Source: Ridgeia piscesae | Lineage: Eukaryota > Annelida > Polychaeta > Sabellida > Siboglinidae | Direction: 5' to 3' | Length of the DNA: 64,000 nt | NCBI GenBank assembly: GCA_025642075.2 | Contig: JAODUO010001348.1 | Coordinates: 1-64,000, forward strand | Shown: positions 11,651 through 22,892 of the stretch, piece after piece | How positions within the stretch are numbered: position 1 is the first letter of the stretch | Layout of the letters: the number at the start of each line of letters is the position of its first letter | The notes under the pieces: model-generated | What the model was told of the DNA's origin: nothing | Database searches by the model: none | What the model saw: only the letters and a program-made list of their open reading frames with translations | Position numbers and translations under genes: made by a program

Positions 11651-12195
11651 ATGTAGCTATGTATATACACACTCTCAGTGTGATACAAGGACAGCCTGGA
11701 ATACAACAGAATTAAACACACAAACATACCCGGTAGTTTATGTTTTGTTAATGACTGTATCTTAGTTTGTACATGCAGAAATAGACTTAGCAAGGTATCT
11801 TAGCATACATACTGTCAAGTCATAACAGCAACATGTTATGGATCTTTATTGCATATGGAACATTCATATTAATTACATCATTGCCATAAAACAAATGCAT
11901 CATCAGATACACATTACAGAAACAATATGTTGTATCTAACTAAGGAAATCGTTCATGTATCATTGTAATAAAGGTAAGCACCTATTCTGGAAGGCAGGAT
12001 TGACCATTCTCAATTGAAAGCTTGTTTTTGTGAACAAATTCACAGCAAAAACCTCTGAAAGAAAGCATAATAATGGTCTATTTACCATGAGAGCTGTTTG
12101 AAAACAATTCTGCATAGATCATTATTATGTATGTGACAGAAACAACTATTCAAGACACCTGTTTAGCATAACCACAAAATAGCAGCTCACGAATT
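11651..12195. other. Intergenic, no recognisable feature
   Basis: AT-rich sequence without an ORF of note, an RNA gene or a clear repeat. It bridges the MITE and the purine tract. Confidence 0.6.
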
Positions 12196-12199
12196 GAAA

Positions 12200-12495
12200 C
12201 AATGAGGGAGGGAGTGAGAGAAGGGGAAGGAGGGAGGGAGGGAGGAAGGGAGAGAGGGAGAGAGAGAGAGGGAGAGAGGGAGAGAGGGAGGGAGGGAGAG
12301 AGGGGAGGGAGTGAGAGAGGGGGAAGGAGGGAGTGAGAGAGGGGAGGGAGGGAGAGAGGGGGAGGGAGGGATGGAGGGAGTGAGTGAGAGAGGGAGAGGG
12401 AGGGAGGGAGGGAGGGAGGGAGGGAGGGAGGGGGAGGGAGGGAGAGAGGAGAGGGGAGGGAGGGAGGGAGGGAGAGGGAGAGAGAGAGGGGGAGG
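12200..12495 (+). repeat. (GGGA)n/(GA)n polypurine tract
   Basis: About 295 nt of nearly pure purine on the plus strand, made of GGGAGGGAGGGA, GAGAGAGG and variants. Four or more GGG runs with 1-nt loops occur repeatedly, fitting the G-quadruplex pattern, and the strand asymmetry also allows triplex (H-DNA) folding. It directly adjoins the 24-bp array at 12,496. Confidence 0.95.
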
Positions 12496-15400
12496 GTGAG
12501 TAAAGAGTCTACTACATGGGTGAGTAAAGAGTCTACTACACGGGTGAGTGAAGAGTCTACTACATGGGTGAGTAAAGAGTCTACTACATGGGTGAGTGAA
12601 GAGTCTACTACATGGGTGAGTGAAGAGTCTACTACATGGGTGAGTGAAGAGTCTACTACACGGGTGGGTGAAGAGTCTACTACACGGGTGGGTGAAGAGT
12701 CTACTACATGGGTGAGTAAAGAGTCTACTACACGGGTGAGTGAAGAGTCTACTACACGGGTGAGTGAAGAGTCTACTACATGGGTGAGTAAAGAGTCTAC
12801 TACACGGGTGAGTGAAGAGTCTACTACACGGGTGAGTGAAGAGTCTACTACATGGGTGAGTAAAGAGTCTACTACACGGGTGAGTGAAGAGTCTACTACA
12901 CGGGTGAGTGAAGAGTCTACTACACGGGTGAGTAAAGAGTCTACTACATGGGTGAGTGAAGAGTCTACTACATGGGTGAGTGAAGAGTCTACTACACGGG
13001 TGAGTGAAGAGTCTACTACACGGGTGAGTGAAGAGTCTACTACACGGGTGGGTGAAGAGTCTACTACACGGGTGGGTGAAGAGTCTACTACACGGGTGAG
13101 TGAAGAGTCTACTACATGGGTGGGTGAAGAGTCTACTACACGGGTGGGTGAACAGTCTACTACATGGGTGAGTGAAGAGTCTACTACATGGGTGAGTGAA
13201 GAGTCTACTACACGGGTGAGTGAAGAGTCTACTACACGGGTGAGTGAAGAGTCTACTACACGGGTGAGTGAAGAGTCCACTACATGGGTGAGTGAAGAGT
13301 CTACTACATGGGTGAGTGAAGAGTCTACTACACGGGTGAGTGAAGAGTCTACTACACGGGTGAGTGAAGAGTCTACTACACGGGTGAGTGAACAGTCCAC
13401 TACATGGGTGAGTGAAGAGTCCACTACACGGGTGAGTGAAGAGTCTACTACACGGGTGAGTGAAGAGTCTACTACATGGGTGAGTAAAGAGTCTACTACA
13501 TGGGTGAGTGAAGAGTCTACTACATGGGTGAGTGAAGAGTCTACTACACGGGTGAGTGAAGAGTCTACTACATGGGTGAGTAAAGAGTCTACTACACGGG
13601 TGAGTGAAGAGTCTACTACATGGGTGAGTGAAGAGTCTACTACATGGGTGAGTGAAGAGTCTACTACATGGGTGAGTGAAGAGTCTACTACACGGGTGAG
13701 TGAAGAGTCTACTACATGGGTGAGTAAAGAGTCTACTACATGGGTGAGTGAAGAGTCTACTACATGGGTGAGTGAAGAGTCTACTACACGGGTGAGTGAA
13801 CAGTCCACTACATGGGTGAGTGAAGAGTCTACTACACGGGTGAGTGAAGAGTCTACTACACGGGTGAGTGAAGAGTCTACTACACGGGTGAGTGAACAGT
13901 CCACTACATGGGTGAGTGAAGAGTCTACTACACGAGTGAGTGAACAGTCTACTACACGGGTGAGTGAAGAGTCTACTACACGGGTGAGTAAAGAGTCTAC
14001 TACACGGGTGAGTGAAGAGTCTACTACACGAGTGAGTGAAGAGTCTACTACACGGGTGAGTGAAGAGTCTACTATACGAGTGAGTGAAGAGTCTACTACA
14101 TGGGTGAGTGAACAGTCCACTACATGGGTGAGTGAAGAGTCTACTACACGAGTGAGTGAACAGTCTACTACATGGGTGAGTGAACAGTCTACTACACGGG
14201 TGAGTGAACAGTCTACTACACAGGTGAGTGAAGAGTCTACTACACGGATGAGTGAAGAGTCCACTACACGGGGGAGTGAAGAGTCTACTACACGGGTGAG
14301 TGAACAGTCTACTACACGGGTGAGTGAAGAGTCCACTACACGGATGAGTGAAGAGTCTACTACACGAGTGAGTGAAGAGTCTACTACACGGGTGAGTGAA
14401 GAATCTACTACACGGGTGAGTGAAGAGTCTACTACACTGGGGAGTGAACAGTCCACTACACAGATGAGTGAAGAGTCTACTAAACGGGTGAGTGAAGAGT
14501 CTACTACACGGATGAGTGAAGAGTCCACTACATGGATGAGTGAAGAGTCCACTACACGGATGAGTGAAAAGTCTACTACATGGATGAGTGAACAGTCCAC
14601 TACACGGGTGAGTGAAGAGTCTACTACACGGGTGAGTGAAAAGTCTACCACACGGGTGAGTGAAGAATCTACAACACGGGTGAGTGAAAAGTCTACTACA
14701 TGGATGAGTGAACAGTCCACTAAACGGGTGAGTGAAGAGTCTACTACACGGATGAGTGAAGAATCTACTACACGAGTGAGTGAAGAGTCTACTACACGGG
14801 TGAGTGAAGAATCTACTACACGGGTGAGTGAAGAGTCTACTACACTGGGGAGTGAACAGTCCACTACAGGTGAGTGAAGAGTCTACTACACGGGTGAGTG
14901 AAAGTCTACTACATGGTGAGTGAAAGTCACTACAGGGTGAGTGAAGAGTCTACTACACGGTGAGTGAAGAGTCTACTACACGGGTGAGTGAAGAGTCTAC
15001 TACACGGGTGATAAAGTCACACAGGAGAGTAAATACACAGGGTGAGTAAGAGTCTACTACATGGGTGAGTGAAAAGTCTACTACATGGGTGAGTGAAGAG
15101 TCTACTACATGGGTGAGTGAAGAGTCTCTACAGGTGAGTGAGAGTCTACTACACGGGTGAGTGAAAGTCTACTACACGGGTGAGTGAAAGTACTACACGG
15201 TGAGTGAAGATCTACACACGGGTGAGTGAAGAATCTACTACACGGGTGAGTGAAAAGTCTACTACACGGGTGAGTGAAGAGTCTACTACACGGGTGAGTG
15301 AAGTGTCTACTACATGGGTGAGTAAAAGTCTACTACACGGATGAGTGAACAGTCCACTACACGGGTGAGTGGAGAGTTTACTATACGGGTGAGTGAAAAG

Positions 15401-18385
15401 TCTACTACACGGGTGAGTGAACAGTCCACTTCACGGGTGAGTGAAAAGTCTACTACACGGATGAGTGAAGAGTCCACTACACGGATGAGTGAAGAGTCCA
15501 CTACACGGATGAGTGAAGAGTCTACTACACGGATGAGTGAAGAGTCCACTACACGGATGAGTGAAGAGTCACTACACGGATGAGTGAAGAGTCCACTACA
15601 CGGATGAGTGAAGAGTCACTACACGGATGAGTAAGAGTCACTACATGGTGAGTGAAGAGTCACTACACGGGTGAGTGAAGAGTCTACTACACGGATGAGT
15701 GAAGAGTCTACTACACGGTGAGTGAAGAGTCCACTACACGGTGAGTGAAGAGTTACTATACGGTGAGTGAAGAGTCCACTACATGGATGAGTGAAAAATC
15801 TACTACACGGATGAGTGAAGAGTCCACTACATGGATGAGTGAAAAGTCCACTACATGGTGAGTGAAGAGTACTACACGGTGAGTGAAAGTCACTAGGGTG
15901 AGTGAAAGTCACTACAGGGTGAGTGAAGAGTTACTAACGGGTGAGTGAAGAGTCACTACAGGTGAGTGAAATCTACTACACGGATGAGTAAGAGTCACTA
16001 CATGGTGAGTGAAAGTCACTACAGGGTGAGTGAAAGGGACTACACGGGTGAGTGAAAGTCACTACAGGGTGAGTGAAGAGTCTACTACACGGGTGAGTGA
16101 AGAGTCTACTACACGGGTGAGTGAAGAGTCTACTACACGGGTGAGTGAAGAGTCTACTACACGGGTGAGTGAAGAGTCTACTACACGGATGAGTAAAGAG
16201 TCTACTACACGGGTGAGTGAAGAGTCTACTACACGGGTGAGTGAACAGTCCACTACACGGGTGAGTGAAGAGTCTACTACACGGGTGAGTGAAAAGTCTA
16301 CTACACGGGTGAGTGAAGAGTCTACTACACGGGTGAGTGAAGAGTCTACTACACGGGTGAGTGAAGAGTCTACTACACGGGGGAGTGAAGAGTCTACTAC
16401 ACGGGTGAGTGAACAGTCTACTACACGGGTGAGTGAAGAGTCTACTACACGGGGGAGTGAAGAGTCTACTACACGGGTGAGTGAACAGTCTACTACACGG
16501 GTGAGTGAAGAGTCTACTACACGGGTGAGTGAACAGTCTACTACACAGTTGAGTGAAGAGTCTACTACACGGATGAGTGAAGAGTCCACTACACGGGGGA
16601 GTGAAGAGTCTACTACACGGGTGAGTGAACAGTCTACTACACGGGTGAGTGAAGAGTCCACTACACGGATGAGTGAAGAGTCTACTACACGGATGAGTGA
16701 AAAGTCCACTACACGGGGGAGTGAACAGTCCACTACACGGGTGAGTGAAGAGTTTACTACACGGGTGAGTGAAGAGTCCACTACACGGGTGAGTGAAAAG
16801 TCTACCACACGGGTGAGTGAAGAATCTACTACACGGGTGAGTGAAGAGTCTACTACACGGGTGAGTGAACAGTCCACTACACGGGTGAGTAAAGAGTCTA
16901 CTACACGGGTGAGTGAAGAGTCTGCTACATGGGCGAGTAAAGAGTCTACTACACGGGTGAGTGAAGAGTCTACTACATGGGTGAGTGAAGAGTCTACTAC
17001 ACGGGTGAGTAAAGAGTCTACGACACGGGTGAGTGAAGAGTCTACTACACGGGTGAGTAAAGAGTCTACTACACGGGTGAGTAAAGAGTCTACTACACGG
17101 GTGAGTGAACAGTCTACTACACAGGTGAGTGAAGAGTCTACTACACGGATGAGTGAAGAGTCCACTACATGGGGGGAGTGAAGAGTCTACTACACGGGTG
17201 AGTGAACAGTCTACTACACGGGTGAGTGAAGAGTCCACTACACGGATGAGTGAAGAGTCTACTACACGGGTGAGTGAAAAGTCCACTACACGGGGGAGTG
17301 AACAGTCCACTACACGGGTGAGTGAATAGTTTACTACATGGATGAGTGAAGAGTCTACTACACAGATGAGTGAAGAGTCTACTACACTGATGAGTGAAGA
17401 GTCTACTACACGGGTGAGTGAAAATTCTACCACACGGGTGAGTGAAGAATCTACTACACGGGTGAGTGAAGAGTCTACTACACGGGTGAGTGAACAGTCC
17501 ACTACACGGGTGAGTAAAGAGTCTACTACACGGGTGAGTGAAGAGTCTACTACATGGGTGAGTAAAGAGTCTACTACACGGGTGAGTGAAGAGTCTACTA
17601 CATGGGTGAGTGAAGAGTCTACTACACGGGTGAGTAAAGAGTCTACGACACGGGTGAGTGAAGAGTCTACTACACGGGTGAGTAAAGAGTCTACTACACG
17701 GGTGAGTAAAGAGTCTACTACACGGGTGAGTGAAGAGTCTACTACACGGGTGAGTGAAGAGTCTACTACACGGGTGAGTGAAGAGTCTACTACATGGGTG
17801 AGTAAAGAGTCTACTACACGGGTGAGTGAAGAGTCTACTACACGGGTGAGTGAAGAGTCTACTACATGGGTGAGTAAAGAGTCTACTACACGGGTGAGTA
17901 AAGAGTCTACTACACGGGTGAGTGAAGAGTCTACTACATGGGTGAGTAAAGAGTCTACTACACGGGTGAGTAAAGAGTCTACTACACGGGTGAGTAAAGA
18001 GTCTACTACACGGGTGAGTGAAGAGTCTACTACACGGGTGAGTGAAGAGTCTACTACACGGGTGAGTGAAGAGTGTACCACATGGTTGAGTGAAGAGTCT
18101 ACGACACGGGTGAGTGAAGAATCTACTACACGGGTGAGTGAAAAGTCTACTACACGCGTGAGTGAAGTGTCTACTACACGGGTGAGTGAAGAGTGTACTA
18201 CATGGTTGAGTGAAGAATCTACTACACGGGTGAGTGAAGAGTCTACTACACGGTTGAGTGAAGAATCTACTACACGGATGAGTAAAAAGTCTACTACACG
18301 TATGAGTGAAGAGTCCACTACACGGGTGAGTGAAGAGTTTACTATACGGATGAGTGAAGTGTCTTCTACATGGGTGAGTAAAAAA
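12496..18385. repeat. 5.9-kb minisatellite of a 24-bp unit
   Basis: Roughly 245 tandem copies of a 24-bp unit that begins GTGAGTGAAGAGTCTACTAC and ends ACGG. Because 24 is a multiple of 3 and the unit lacks stops, both strands stay open for hundreds of codons (VSEESTTR on plus, VVDSSLTR on minus). No initiator context, splice-linked unique exon or flanking conserved sequence suggests a gene. The commonest variant is ACACGG to ACATGG, i.e. CpG to TpG. From about 14,880 to 16,060 many units have single-base losses, unlike either side. Blocks of about 576-624 bp (24-26 units) are duplicated in the right half. Each unit contains GGGTGAGT, close to a consensus 5' splice site. Confidence 0.95.
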
Positions 18386-18389
18386 ACTA

Positions 18390-18985
18390 TTACATGTTAC
18401 GCGCACCTCGTTACGTGTTCCAATTTTACCTGTTACATGATATGTTTTATGTGTTACATATTACATGTTGCCCGTTACATGTAAATGTTACATATTACAC
18501 ATCAGGTGTTACGTGTGACATGTTACATGTTTTGCATTATATATTACATGTTACGTGTTACATACGTTACGTTATACCAGTTACGTGATATGTGTTACAT
18601 GATATATGTTGTGTTAAATGTAATATGTTAACATGTTACATAGTATATATTATCTATTACATGTTATGTGCAACACGTTACGTGTTACATTATACTAGTT
18701 ACATGATATGTGTCACATGTTTCGCATTGCATGTTACGTGTTTATTGTTACGTTTTACGTGTTATGTGTTACATAGTACGGGGGTATATGTCAAGTGTTA
18801 CATGTTATGTGTTACATGTTACCTGTTACATGTTACGTGTTACGTATTATATGCTACGTGTTACGTGATATATGTTACGTGTTACATGTTACATATTACA
18901 TGTTTCATGTAAATATTACATGTTACACATTACATGTTGCATGTTAACATTATATTTCATATTGCATAGTATGTATTATATAATA
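18390..18985. repeat. Degenerate TTACATGTTACGTG-type tandem repeat
   Basis: About 600 bp built from short, imperfect TTACATGT and TTACGTGT words with a period of about 5-7 and 12-14 bp. It grades from the end of the 24-bp array into an AT-rich tail. The alternating purine-pyrimidine content (ACATGT, ACGTGT) makes it self-complementary over short distances. Plus-strand ORFs here are artefacts. Confidence 0.85.
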
Positions 18986-19072
18986 TGTATTATATATTTC
19001 AACTTATATATTTCACATATGTCCTAACGTCTCATTTACTGAGGGACAAAACCAACGAAATTCAAGGGGAGG

Positions 19073-19078
<6 letters not shown>

Positions 19079-19116
<38 letters not shown>

Positions 19117-19177
19117 CATACATACATACATACATACATACATACATACATACATACATACATACATACATACATAA
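19079..19177. repeat. (TA)n followed by (CATA)n microsatellite
   Basis: About 16 TA units, a short TTTATA spacer, then about 16 CATA units. Confidence 0.97.
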
Positions 19178-19610
19178 ACACACTATAGCCGAGTTACCCC
19201 GCCATGCTTGGGGACAAAAGGCAGTCACCCACAATAACAGCCTACCGTTTGAAAATTGCGATCCCGTTCGGAAATCGGTTCATTTAGGCTATGCGCAAAA
19301 TATACTAGGTATATGTATGCGTTCATCTATATGGCGCGAAATAAAAATTAACAAAACAGTACCAAGAATAACTGTGAAGATATCATAGTTAATTTGGTAT
19401 TGCACAAGCAAGACACAGCTACATTAAATAAATAGGCAGTCCGACCTCAATGCAAACATATATTTTGCAATGCATTTCTCTATTACATGTTATATGTACT
19501 TGCGCAATCTGCTGCCGACTAGTTTGGCTTTTCATCGTATCGCCAGCCTTCCTCTCAATTGCTCTTCAAATTGCTAAACATAGATGTATGTATGCATGCG
19601 TGCGTGTGTG

Positions 19611-19613
<3 letters not shown>

Positions 19614-19687
<74 letters not shown>

Positions 19688-19701
19688 AATATATATATAT
19701 A
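19614..19701. repeat. (TA)n microsatellite
   Basis: A long interrupted TA tract, with a CATA interruption near 19,622 and an ATTATA interruption near 19,675. Confidence 0.97.
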
Positions 19702-19704
19702 TCT

Positions 19705-20217
19705 TTGATCTTGGCACATCATGCGAGAATTGCCAGACACGAAAGTGTCGACAAACTCCGTAATAAAACCTATGTAAACATTCCTTAATAAACCACCGGC
19801 AAACCCCACCCCACGCCTGTGGGCATTCGATACCGTGACATTATAGCATGGAAAGGGAACACTTGTGAGATCTTCGATACCAGGACTTGCGTTCGTTATC
19901 AATGACAATGAAGCCCACAGTCGTAAAGTAGCATATTACACCAACCCGCCATTCATTATTGGTGTGAGAATGCAGAACTCAAAATCCTGACCTGCTGGGA
20001 CACATGCCACTTCAGATTTGGAACAAGCATATTGGATATGATCTAAAAATGATCCCACTAGCAACAAATGCAGCATTGCGAAATAGACGAAATAGAAGAA
20101 ATAGACAACTTGGACTAAGTGCAAGAAACCATCATGAAATCCACGAAAAGGACTAAGTCCTACATGAAATGTGTACATTATTACATTATCAGACGAAATT
20201 ATTACATTATCAGGCAA
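19705..20217 (-). other. Unidentified protein-like stretch, frame-shifted, minus strand
   Basis: Two adjacent minus-strand open stretches have protein-like composition: 20217-19936 (ending GQDFEFCILTPIMNGGLV then stop) and 19908-about 19,715 (containing NASPGIEDLTSVPFPCYNV and NSRMMCQDQR). They lie in different frames and are unlike the surrounding repeats. I do not recognise the family. They may be remnants of a transposon or of a decayed gene, or chance. Confidence 0.2.
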
Positions 20218-20345
20218 GAGGAGTTTATTACATTATCAGGCAAAATTATTACATTATCAGGCAGCAAGTTTATTATATTATCGGGTGATGTTATTACATT
20301 ATCAGGCAGTTATTACATTATCAGGCGATTATTACATTATCGGTT
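20179..20345. repeat. Irregularly spaced TTACATTATCAGG repeats
   Basis: Eight near-identical copies of TTACATTATCAGG start at 20181, 20202, 20228, 20249, 20273, 20294, 20313 and 20332. Spacings are 19-26 bp with short unrelated fillers. It is not a CRISPR: the repeat is too short and the spacers are 6-13 bp. Confidence 0.85.
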
Positions 20346-20429
20346 GTAACATGCAGAGGTTGTCAAAATGGCACTGAAATACTAACAACATAAACGTGTT
20401 TACCAGGCAGGCTCATCAGCAGCATATAC

Positions 20430-20612
20430 ACATGCATGTAGGTACACACAATCACAGGCGCGCACGCATAGGCTCAGGCCGGTCAAGCACGTGTCACACA
20501 CGCACGCACGCAAGCACGCACGCACATACATACGCACATACACAAACAAATAAACACATGTACATGCACACATGCACGTGACAAAAACACATACACGCCC
20601 ACACATGTATGC
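20430..20612. repeat. CA/CGCA-rich simple repeat
   Basis: Low-complexity ACGCACGC, ACATACGC and ACACACATG words on plus. ORFs on both strands (Cys/Val/Arg-rich or His/Thr-rich) follow from the composition. Confidence 0.85.
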
Positions 20613-20884
20613 ACACAAACAGGCACGTGCCAGTGGTGGCGTGTAAGGATGTATAAATATATAGGGAGCTTCTTATTTACAATAACTCTAAGATTTGTTC
20701 TCATGTAATCGGCATGTAACGAAGTACAAGTTTAATATAGTAGTTTTATTTATCTAAATTAACTAGGCCTACTTCTATCCCCTTGGTTTCGTTTACTTCG
20801 CGAAATATTTACGTTACTTTGTCAAGTCGACATGTCGAAACCACGGCGATTCATAAATACAATAGAATAAAATTGATATTACCT

Positions 20885-21270
20885 GGGGAGGGCGGGTTAT
20901 AAGTAGATATAGGTCAAAATTGTCTGACTCCCAATAAACCAGACTACCTTGCCCATGAGCTTGTAGCTGTAGGCGGCAATCTTGATAAACCCTGTAACTT
21001 GTTAACAATAACAATAGACGCGATAAATTCAATATAACCAAACATCGTCAAGAATAATTGTGATAACTGCGGTCAAAGTGGGTTTGATGTGGCACAAGAA
21101 AGACACAATCGCATCAGATAAATCGGTAGTCTAACCACAATGCAAACAACCATGCTTTGCCGTACGTTCCTCTGTTTGTGGTTACGTTTTTGAACGACAT
21201 TCGCCCCACATTTCCATGTTTGCACATCAACTTTGGAACTCAATACCTCAAAAGGCTGTACATAGAGTAT
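20885..21270. repeat. Diverged copy of the 19,195-19,560 segment
   Basis: The stretch AAGAATAATTGTGATAACTG near 21,050, through ATCGGTAGTCTAACC to ACAATGCAAACA near 21,150, parallels AAGAATAACTGTGAAGATAT to TCAATGCAAACA at 19,370-19,460 in the same orientation, with about a quarter of positions changed. It is probably an old dispersed repeat or local duplication. The family is unknown. Confidence 0.5.
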
Positions 21271-21704
21271 GCCACATGACATCAAGAGTGGAAGATGTAA
21301 AGAAAATATTTTTCAAATGTTTTGCCACGCCTTTTCCGCGAGCAAATTTATGGATCTGACGTTGGGATGGAACCTCAGGGGTTTGCCATTTTCAATTTTT
21401 AGCGACGATGAGTCGATGACTACCTTTTCCACAAGCATCGTTGGGTGCCTCGGCTAGTTGTCATAATCTGCACCAAAATAGCTCACCTACTGTCACTGTT
21501 CTTGTTGATTTCAGATTCTAAATAATACTAACTTCACTGGCAAGTTACTTGATGTAACACAAGTGTGGTTTTTCTACAAACCAAAATGATGGGCATATCA
21601 AGTTCTGCCCAGTAACGCTTTACCCTACCGACTCAGGAGTAATTCTCCTCTACACTATAAATCCAACTCTATTTGCTCTTTACAATCATATCTCATAGTA
21701 CTCA

Positions 21705-22027
21705 TGTAGCGCGCAGTGGCTCAGGTGTACAGCTACGGACTCTCGACTACGAGAACCCGAGTTCGAATCCTGTGCTGCGGTGTTAAAACCCTGGGCAAGT
21801 TTTTCACTCTACATTGCTCCAGTTCACTCAGCTGTATAATTGAGTACCTGGCTATAGCCAGTGGTGGATATGTGTACGAGCAGCCTTCGCGCATTAATTG
21901 TAGCATATGGCTGGATGCTTCCCAGAGAAGCCGAGATGGTGTCTGTGAGGGAAGTAAAGTGTAAATGGCTTTGAATGGTCCTGAGGACTGGATACTGCGC
22001 TATATAAGAACTTGGCTTTACTTGATT
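21705..22027 (+). mobile_element. tRNA-derived SINE, full-length reference copy
   Basis: The head is tRNA-like, with an A-box-like GTGGCTCAGGTG and a perfect B box GAGTTCGAATCC. A body follows (CATTGCTCCAGTTCACTCAG; GAGTACCTGGCTATAGCCAG) and a tail TGCGCTATATAAGAAC-TTGGC. The body words recur in at least eight other places in this window. It is the most intact copy I see, in the MSH6 3' flank. It is transcribed, if at all, from its own internal RNA polymerase III promoter. Confidence 0.85.
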
Positions 22028-22029
22028 TT

Positions 22030-22828
22030 TACTGAATGATGAACCAGTGATGAGTGATCACATCAGTTGCAATCGTGTGCTTTGTAATAGTAATAGTAAT
22101 GTCAGAAACAACAACACAGTCAGTTGAGGGTTTCTAAACGATTTGATATGTTTAATAACTGTATATTTATTTCTAAGCATACACTGTCTGGTGACATCCT
22201 CAGATTCACTGGCGGGAATACTTTAAGAAGTAACAAATCTCAATTACGTCTGAGAACACGTCAAATGAGCCAATAACGGTGATGTGCTCAGAGGATTGTG
22301 GAGTGAAAATAATGAGGCATATTTAATCAAACACGTTCAAATATGACAAAGACAGAACAAAACCGGATCATTTCTTTAGAAATGCTTAAAGCTCTCTAAA
22401 CATTCTAAATTACCAACATAGCAGAAATTACCAATATAGCAGAATAGATTTGTGTCGTTACGACAACACCACAATGTAGCTCGGCTAAACAATGCACAAA
22501 ACAAGCAACTAATTAACATCTAACAATTCAAACAATCTATAAAAAAATTGAATGCTAACCTTAAAAAGCATGCCTAGTTTAGTAATCACTTCATTCCAAC
22601 ATTCCAGAAATATGCCTATATATTTAATCATGCACATTTGTCTGCAGAAACCAGCAGATTTTGGTAATCCATGTAAATGTTAACACACACTAAAATGCAA
22701 TAATTTTTTCTTCCCTAAAAGTCATCACACTAATTTAAAAACCGGACGTTGGATCTGGAAAGTGTCACAGTAGTGTCTGGGAAGTGTCACGGTAGTAAGT
22801 GTCCTTGCGTACCCAGTTTTCCTGGTTC
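22030..22828. other. 3' flank of MSH6, no separate gene
   Basis: AT-rich sequence downstream of the MSH6 stop codon, probably including the 3' UTR. An AATAAA hexamer (minus strand) lies at 22171-22166 and an ATTAAA at 22628-22623. Either could be the polyadenylation signal and nothing visible decides between them. Confidence 0.4.
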
Positions 22829-22892
22829 TTATGCTTCAATTGTTTCAAGAAGTGTGCTGATCTTACTGACATCCTCCGTTGCAAACACCGTC
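22829..22892 (-). CDS. MSH6: MSH6 exon 34 (terminal coding exon)
   Basis: After an acceptor TTTTTAG, phase 2 joins exon 33 to read [20 protein letters not shown] then TAA. This matches the human C-terminus in layout (about 20 residues ending in the helix LLTLIKEL). The preceding intron is 2.35 kb and is mostly filled by the 21-bp minisatellite. Confidence 0.88.

Noticed and set aside
12150..14877. 904-codon minus ORF and 793-codon plus ORF (8-residue repeats VVDSSLTR / VSEESTTR)
   Set aside because: Open on both strands at once because the 24-bp unit is a multiple of three without stops. There is no unique flanking coding sequence, the minus ORF runs into the purine tract, and variation is not concentrated at synonymous sites.
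18390..18985. Telomeric or centromeric repeat
   Set aside because: No TTAGGG-type unit and no regular long period; only degenerate TTACATGT/TTACGTGT words.
20179..20345. CRISPR-like array
   Set aside because: Repeats are 13 bp, spacers 6-13 bp and related in sequence, and the DNA is animal.
21705..21790. tRNA gene
   Set aside because: A and B boxes are present but no cloverleaf closes, and the segment is the head of a multi-copy SINE. The same holds for 41,288-41,360.
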